DNA of 18,300 bases from Planctomycetaceae bacterium. GTDB lineage: Bacteria; Planctomycetota; Planctomycetia; Planctomycetales; Planctomycetaceae. Where the stretch lies: assembly GCA_029259875.1 (NCBI GenBank), contig JAJDEK010000325.1, positions 1-18,300 of the forward strand, read 5' to 3'. This document shows positions 14,629-18,300 of the stretch, piece by piece (the first letter of the stretch is position 1; every line of letters begins with the position of its first letter). A program made the position numbers and the translations under genes. The notes beneath the pieces were generated by a model. It searched no databases. It saw only the letters and a program-made list of their open reading frames with translations, and had not been told where the DNA came from.

Positions 14629-15472
14629 ATGTTCTGAACCACTGGCAAAATATTCCTATTTTAAAATAGGGGGACCTGCCCAGTTTTTGCTCGAACCACG
14701 CAACGTAGATGAGTTGCAGGAAGTGGTTCTGTGTTGTGTCGAAAACGAAATCCCCATGCGCGTGTTTGGTGGTGCTTCTAATGTGCTCATCAAGGATTCC
14801 GGCGTACAGGGAGCAGTCATCCGAATCTATGGTGATGAGTTTGCAAAGGTTCAAATCGAAGGCACTACTGTGACTGCCGGGGCGGGCGTCTTGTTGTCGA
14901 ACCTTGTTTCGCAAACTGTCAAAGCAGGTCTGGGTGGCTTGGAAGGTTTGATTGGTATTCCCGGTACGATTGGGGGGGCATTGCATGGAAATGCCGGCGG
15001 AACTCATGGTGATATTGGTCAGTACGCTACCTCAGTTTCTGTTTTGACGGCCCGTGGAGAGAGATTCGTACGGACCGCAGACGAATTGAGCTTCAGCTAT
15101 CGGGAAAGTAGCATCAATGAGCTGGCAATTCTCGAAGCCACTTTTGAATTAAAACAGGATGATTCAGAAGAGGTTACTAATCGCATGAAAAAGAACTGGA
15201 TTATGAAGAAGGCCAATCAGCCTTTGACGCATCAGTCGGCGGGTTGCATCTTCAAGAATCCACGTGGCATGCATGCGGGTGCTTTAATCGAACAGGCAGG
15301 TCTGAAGGGGACTCGAATTGGTGGTGCTGAGATCAGTGATCGGCATGCGAACTACATCATCAATGATGAAAATGCGACGACAGAGAATGTACTCGATCTG
15401 ATCAACTTGGCGCAGAATACCGTTTCTGAAAAATTTGGTGTTGAACTCGAGTTGGAAATTGAAATCTGGTGA
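14594..15472 (+). CDS. murB: UDP-N-acetylenolpyruvoylglucosamine reductase MurB
   Basis: Cytoplasmic FAD/NADPH reductase that makes UDP-N-acetylmuramate, the substrate of MurC. It has 292 residues, short like the type II MurB enzymes that lack the extra loop of the E. coli form. FAD-binding elements: FGGASNVLIKDSGVQG (58-73) and GLEGLIGIPGTIGGALHGNAGG (from 115). The active-site tyrosine-arginine motif is FSYRES at 167-172. In SAGCIFKNP (215-223) the proton-donor position, serine in E. coli MurB, is Cys218; cysteine here occurs in other type II enzymes as far as I recall. The conserved GVELELE end is present. The ATG lies inside murC (35-nt overlap) without a strong ribosome binding site, pointing to coupled translation. 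The next gene converges after 15 nt, so the operon ends here. Confidence 0.95.
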   Translation: MSSIEDFKAILKCSEPLAKYSYFKIGGPAQFLLEPRNVDELQEVVLCCVENEIPMRVFGGASNVLIKDSGVQGAVIRIYGDEFAKVQIEGTTVTAGAGVLLSNLVSQTVKAGLGGLEGLIGIPGTIGGALHGNAGGTHGDIGQYATSVSVLTARGERFVRTADELSFSYRESSINELAILEATFELKQDDSEEVTNRMKKNWIMKKANQPLTHQSAGCIFKNPRGMHAGALIEQAGLKGTRIGGAEISDRHANYIINDENATTENVLDLINLAQNTVSEKFGVELELEIEIW

Positions 15473-15484
15473 TCGCAGATTTCA
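15460..15484. terminator. Shared hairpin across the murB stop and the convergent propeller gene end
   Basis: TGAAATCTG (15460-15468) pairs perfectly with CAGATTTCA (15476-15484) around a 7-nt loop (GTGATCG). The murB stop TGA (15470-15472) is in the loop, and the other gene's stop begins at 15490, just outside. T-rich sequence follows on the plus strand (15485-15494) and is modest on the other side. A bidirectional terminator is likely because only 15 nt separate the genes. Confidence 0.55.
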
Positions 15485-15487
15485 CTA

Positions 15488-16762
15488 TTATTTTCCGATG
15501 CAATAGACGTGATTAAACGTTCGTAGGAAAATCTGTCCTTCAGAAAAGGCGGGCGTGGAGTTACTTTTTTCGCGAAGTTCATTCTGTGCCACTTTTTCGA
15601 AGTGTTTCTGATTGGGCTTGAAAACGTACGTCGCACCGTTTTGGTCCGTCACATAAAAATGCCCATTTGCCAACACTAATGAACCCCAGCAGGCCGCACC
15701 TCCGGAGCGTTCCTGCCAGATAATTTCTCCTGTGGTTGGATTGAGGCACTGGAAAATGTTGGGGCCGGCATTAGCCATGAAAAGGTGGTTCTTAGTAAAA
15801 ATTCCAGACGAAATCCGTTGAGGATTAGGCTCTTTGCGCCAGAGGCTCTGTGCTGAAGTGATATCCCCTGTTCCCTGCATACGGAAGCCGATTGCAGGTC
15901 CATTAAAGCCACCCATCGCCACACAAACATCATTCGCGACGACCGGTGATGTATAAGCCAGATCTCCCTTCTGGCCTCGTAAGCCGTAACAACTCCAGAT
16001 TATGTTTCCCGTTTTTGGATCATAGGCATTCACGCGTAGTGACATGCTGCAGAGGATGAGTTTTTGACCGTTGTTCTTTGTGACAATAGGAGTGCTCCAA
16101 GAGCCCATGTATTTCCGCTCCTTATTTCGTTGACCATTCCCTTCGACCGGTTCTTCGGTTTCCCAGATGGTTTTCCCATTCTCCAGATCAATGGCCGTCA
16201 TAAAGACTCGTTTTCCAGGACCGCAGTGCAGAATCACCTTTCCTTCGTGCAAGATGGGAGAGACGCCGTAACCCCAGATATGTTCGAACTCTCCCAGATT
16301 CCGATTCCAGAGATCATTGCCGGCAAAGTCATAACAATACAAGCCGGCAGAAGCATGCCAGACTACGACTCGCTTACCGTTTGCGACAGGAGTCGAGCCG
16401 CAATAGGGATTCGTTTTGTGAGTGGGCATGACTTTATCGAAGTTCACCGTACGAACCCAGAGTTCTCGTCCGTTGGTTCGGTCAAAGCAGTATAAACTTC
16501 TTTTGCGTCCTTCATTTTCTGCACAAGTCACAAACACCCGTCCGTTTGAGACAATGGGGCTGCTGTTTCCGGGAGCCGGGAGTGGTGCTTTCCAGATGAT
16601 GTTTTCTAAAGGACTCCATTTGAGTGGCGCATTCTTTTCCAGTGAGATCCCATTTCCTAGTGGTCCACGAAACGCAGGCCAGTCTTCCGCGATGAGTGTT
16701 GTGGAACCAAGAATGAAAGAATACGAAAAAGCGAGAAACAGAACTTGTGAGAAATATTTCAT
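15488..16762 (-). CDS. Exported PQQ-like beta-propeller protein
   Basis: Periplasmic protein of 424 residues with a Sec signal peptide (hydrophobic LFLAFSYSFILG, cleavage near residue 25, TLIA|ED). The mature start DWPAFRGPLGNGIS is typical of planctomycete PQQ-binding-like proteins. Propeller blades recur as the pattern tryptophan/glycine turn plus xxAxDxxTGxxxW: CFDRTNGRELW, AIDLENGKTIW, AYDPKTGNIIW and CLNPTTGEIIW. These count as structural repeats; no separate catalytic domain is visible, and binding of PQQ itself is not shown. AAAAGG lies 7 nt before the ATG. It begins 46 nt after the DUF1501 gene, so the two are probably cotranscribed. Such proteins are often annotated as outer-membrane assembly BamB or dehydrogenase-like by similarity, which is not justified here. 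Confidence 0.88.
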   Translation of the reverse strand: MKYFSQVLFLAFSYSFILGSTTLIAEDWPAFRGPLGNGISLEKNAPLKWSPLENIIWKAPLPAPGNSSPIVSNGRVFVTCAENEGRKRSLYCFDRTNGRELWVRTVNFDKVMPTHKTNPYCGSTPVANGKRVVVWHASAGLYCYDFAGNDLWNRNLGEFEHIWGYGVSPILHEGKVILHCGPGKRVFMTAIDLENGKTIWETEEPVEGNGQRNKERKYMGSWSTPIVTKNNGQKLILCSMSLRVNAYDPKTGNIIWSCYGLRGQKGDLAYTSPVVANDVCVAMGGFNGPAIGFRMQGTGDITSAQSLWRKEPNPQRISSGIFTKNHLFMANAGPNIFQCLNPTTGEIIWQERSGGAACWGSLVLANGHFYVTDQNGATYVFKPNQKHFEKVAQNELREKSNSTPAFSEGQIFLRTFNHVYCIGK

Positions 16763-16769
16763 CTTAAAG

Positions 16770-16775
16770 CCTTTT
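16770..16775 (-). promoter_or_regulatory. Ribosome binding site for the beta-propeller gene
   Basis: AAAAGG on the minus strand, 7 nt before the ATG at 16762, in the short gap after the DUF1501 gene. Confidence 0.55.
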
Positions 16776-16808
16776 CGAGTACATGATCAAAGCAGAATGA
16801 AAAATTGG

Positions 16809-18218
16809 CTAACCAATGACATCATAAATTACATGGCCGTGTACGTCGGTCAGTCGCATGTCGCGACCACCAAAGCGAAAGGTCGATTTTGTATGATCTA
16901 ACCCTAGCAGGTGTAACATGGTAGCGTGGATATCGTGAATTTCCACACGATTTTCTACAACTTTATAGCCCCACTCATCAGTGGCGCCATGGATGGTGCC
17001 GCCTTTAATCCCACCCCCGGCCATCCACATGGAAAATCCGAATGGATTATGGTCACGTCCATTTTTCCCTTGCGCAAAAGGGGTTCTCCCAAACTCGCCT
17101 CCCCAGATAACCAATGTTGATTCCAGCAGCCCCCGTTGTTTGAGATCTTTCAATAATCCGGCGATAGGCTGGTCAACGGCGCGGGCATTATTTTCGTGAT
17201 CGCGTTTCAAGTTACTGTGTTGGTCCCAACGATCACTTTTCACACTGGTGCAAGTCAGTTCGACAAATCGTACTCCACGTTCAACGAGCCTTCTGGCCAA
17301 CAGACATTCTGCTGCATAAGTTCTTGTGGATTCGAACTCTGCATTGAATCCATACAGGTCCAGAGTGGACTTACTTTCGCTGGTGAAGGACATTAAATCA
17401 GGAATCGCCATTTGCATTTTAGAGGCAAGTTCATAGTTGGAGATCGCGGATTCGATTTCATCATGAACACCGGATTGCTGTTGTTTAAACCGATCCAGTT
17501 GCTGCATGAGTTTCAGTTTTTGTTGTTGAGTTTGCGCCAATTTTTCTTGCCGTTTCACATTAGCGATGCCACTGCCTCCCGGTTTGAAAACAGAACCCTG
17601 GAAGCTGGCTGGCAGAAAACCACTATTAAAGCAGTCAAGGCCCCCCGGCGGAATGAGTCCGCCGTTAACGACCACAAAGCCGGGCAAGTTCTGACATTCA
17701 CTACCTAATCCGTAATTGACCCACGCGCCCATACTCGGACGTCCTTGTAAGCCACTGCCTGTATGGAGAAAGTAGTTAGCAAAGGTGTGTTCTGGAAATT
17801 GCGAAACCACAGAACGAATCAAAGCGAGGTCATCGACACACTCGCCGACATATGGGAACAGATCGCTGACTGGGATGCCACTTTCACCGTATGGTTTAAA
17901 CTTCCAGGGGCTTTCAAGAACTTTTCCGACATTATCAAACTGTGTTGCTTCGACCTTAAAAAAGTCTCCAGGGCTTTTGCCATTATATTTAGTCAACAGT
18001 GGTTTCGGGTCAAATGTATCGACTTGCGAAGGTCCCCCGTCCATATACAGGAAAATGACATTTTTCGCTTTAGGTGGGAAATGCGTTTTACCTGTTGTTT
18101 CTCCTGAAAATGCCTGATCCTGCAAGAGTGCGGTTAGCGCAGCAGCACCAAAGCCGTTGGCGCATTGTTTGAGCATATCACGCCGCGTAAATTGCTGTCT
18201 GAATTGACCGCAGTGCAT
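16809..18218 (-). CDS. DUF1501 family protein with Tat signal
   Basis: Exported protein of 469 residues in the alkaline phosphatase/sulfatase-like superfamily; its substrate is unknown. The start MHCGQFRQQFTRRDMLK carries a twin-arginine motif (T-R-R-D-M-L-K, residues 11-17), followed by a short alanine-rich stretch, so folded export is predicted. Motifs in order: FLYMDGGPSQVDTFDPKP (56-73) with metal-ligand candidate D60; WDQHSNLKRDH (331-341); VIWGGEFGRTP (370-380) with E375; GRDHNPFGFSMWMAGGGIKGG (387-407) with D389 and H390; and IHDIHATMLHLLGL (427-440). All look intact. A glutamine-rich insert at about 223-250 is helical. The gene lies 30 nt after the stop of a DUF1553-type gene and 46 nt before the propeller gene, forming an operon. 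The ribosome binding site is weak. Confidence 0.92.
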   Translation of the reverse strand: MHCGQFRQQFTRRDMLKQCANGFGAAALTALLQDQAFSGETTGKTHFPPKAKNVIFLYMDGGPSQVDTFDPKPLLTKYNGKSPGDFFKVEATQFDNVGKVLESPWKFKPYGESGIPVSDLFPYVGECVDDLALIRSVVSQFPEHTFANYFLHTGSGLQGRPSMGAWVNYGLGSECQNLPGFVVVNGGLIPPGGLDCFNSGFLPASFQGSVFKPGGSGIANVKRQEKLAQTQQQKLKLMQQLDRFKQQQSGVHDEIESAISNYELASKMQMAIPDLMSFTSESKSTLDLYGFNAEFESTRTYAAECLLARRLVERGVRFVELTCTSVKSDRWDQHSNLKRDHENNARAVDQPIAGLLKDLKQRGLLESTLVIWGGEFGRTPFAQGKNGRDHNPFGFSMWMAGGGIKGGTIHGATDEWGYKVVENRVEIHDIHATMLHLLGLDHTKSTFRFGGRDMRLTDVHGHVIYDVIG

Positions 18219-18248
18219 GTTACAGACTTTCTGAGGGTTCTCGTGAAA

Positions 18249-18299
18249 CTAAAAAACGTAGATAAACTCTTTGAGATTAAAAATAACATGTCCTAACTC
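18249..18299 (-). CDS. C-terminal end of a DUF1549/DUF1553-type protein (partial, cut by window edge)
   Basis: The minus strand from 18299 is open for 16 codons and ends at TAG (18251-18249). It reads ELGHVIFNLKEFIYVF. This closely resembles the usual ending of planctomycete DUF1553 (PSD1 group) proteins, where a helix such as LxHxLFNxKEFxY closes the chain. DUF1501 genes normally follow such a gene, and here the gap is 30 nt. The identification rests on a short tail plus context; the rest lies beyond the window. These large exported proteins often carry a cytochrome-c-like domain, which cannot be checked here. Confidence 0.65.
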   Translation of the reverse strand, partial: ELGHVIFNLKEFIYVF

Positions 18300-18300
18300 T

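Noticed and set aside
14600..15007. 135-codon open frame on the minus strand
   Set aside because: Antisense to murB, whose reading frame is fully conserved; no signal or domain in the shadow frame.
16422..16901. Long plus-strand open frames opposite the propeller and DUF1501 genes
   Set aside because: They are antisense to well-supported genes and show no coherent protein composition.
1..18300. tRNA, rRNA, CRISPR array, insertion sequence, prophage or defence genes
   Set aside because: Looked for on both strands; no cloverleaf, regularly spaced repeat, transposase or integrase sequence was recognised.

Overview
The window reads as chromosome of a planctomycete, probably of the Planctomycetaceae (Gimesia-like) branch. 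This is inferred from family content: a C-terminal DUF1553 fragment next to a DUF1501 protein with a Tat signal, a PQQ-type beta-propeller protein, an ECF sigma factor translationally coupled to a FecR protein with a concanavalin-like C-terminus, and a large von Willebrand A (VWA) protein next to a giant glutamine-rich membrane protein. Base composition looks AT-leaning. Species cannot be named from the sequence alone. No tRNA, rRNA, CRISPR array, transposase or phage gene was seen.

Layout. (1) 27-971 (+): an SPFH/band-7 membrane protein, then about 500 bp without genes that holds a perfect 14-bp hairpin. (2) 3679-1470 (-): an ECF sigma factor and its FecR-type membrane partner, joined by a TAATG stop-start overlap. 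(3) A 423-bp AT-rich divergent region with a 17-bp palindrome, then two small exported planctomycete proteins on the + strand (4103-4729 lipoprotein, 4886-5227 secreted). (4) 12219-5284 (-): a three-gene envelope cassette of VWA/GATase-like protein, giant DUF4175-like coiled-coil protein and small glutamine-rich exported protein, preceded by a small TPR-like gene (12753-12292). (5) 13177-15472 (+): murC and murB, overlapping by 35 nt, encoding two successive cytoplasmic steps of peptidoglycan precursor synthesis. (6) 18299-15488 (-): the tail of a DUF1549/DUF1553-type gene, a DUF1501 gene and a PQQ-like beta-propeller gene in one operon, converging on murB through a shared hairpin.

How the genes work together. 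The sigma/FecR pair looks like a self-contained cell-surface signalling unit without a visible TonB receptor. In the VWA cassette, all three proteins are predicted to be membrane-bound or exported, and two share unusually glutamine-rich helical sequence, so a common envelope complex is plausible but unproven. murC-murB supports a peptidoglycan pathway. The DUF1553-DUF1501-PQQ group is an exported enzyme module typical of planctomycetes, with unknown substrate.

The best candidates for something undescribed are the VWA/giant coiled-coil/Q-rich cassette, the pair of small exported orphans, and the sigma/FecR unit with its palindrome. Several genes probably start at an internal ATG rather than at the longest TTG/GTG start; these choices are explained per gene.
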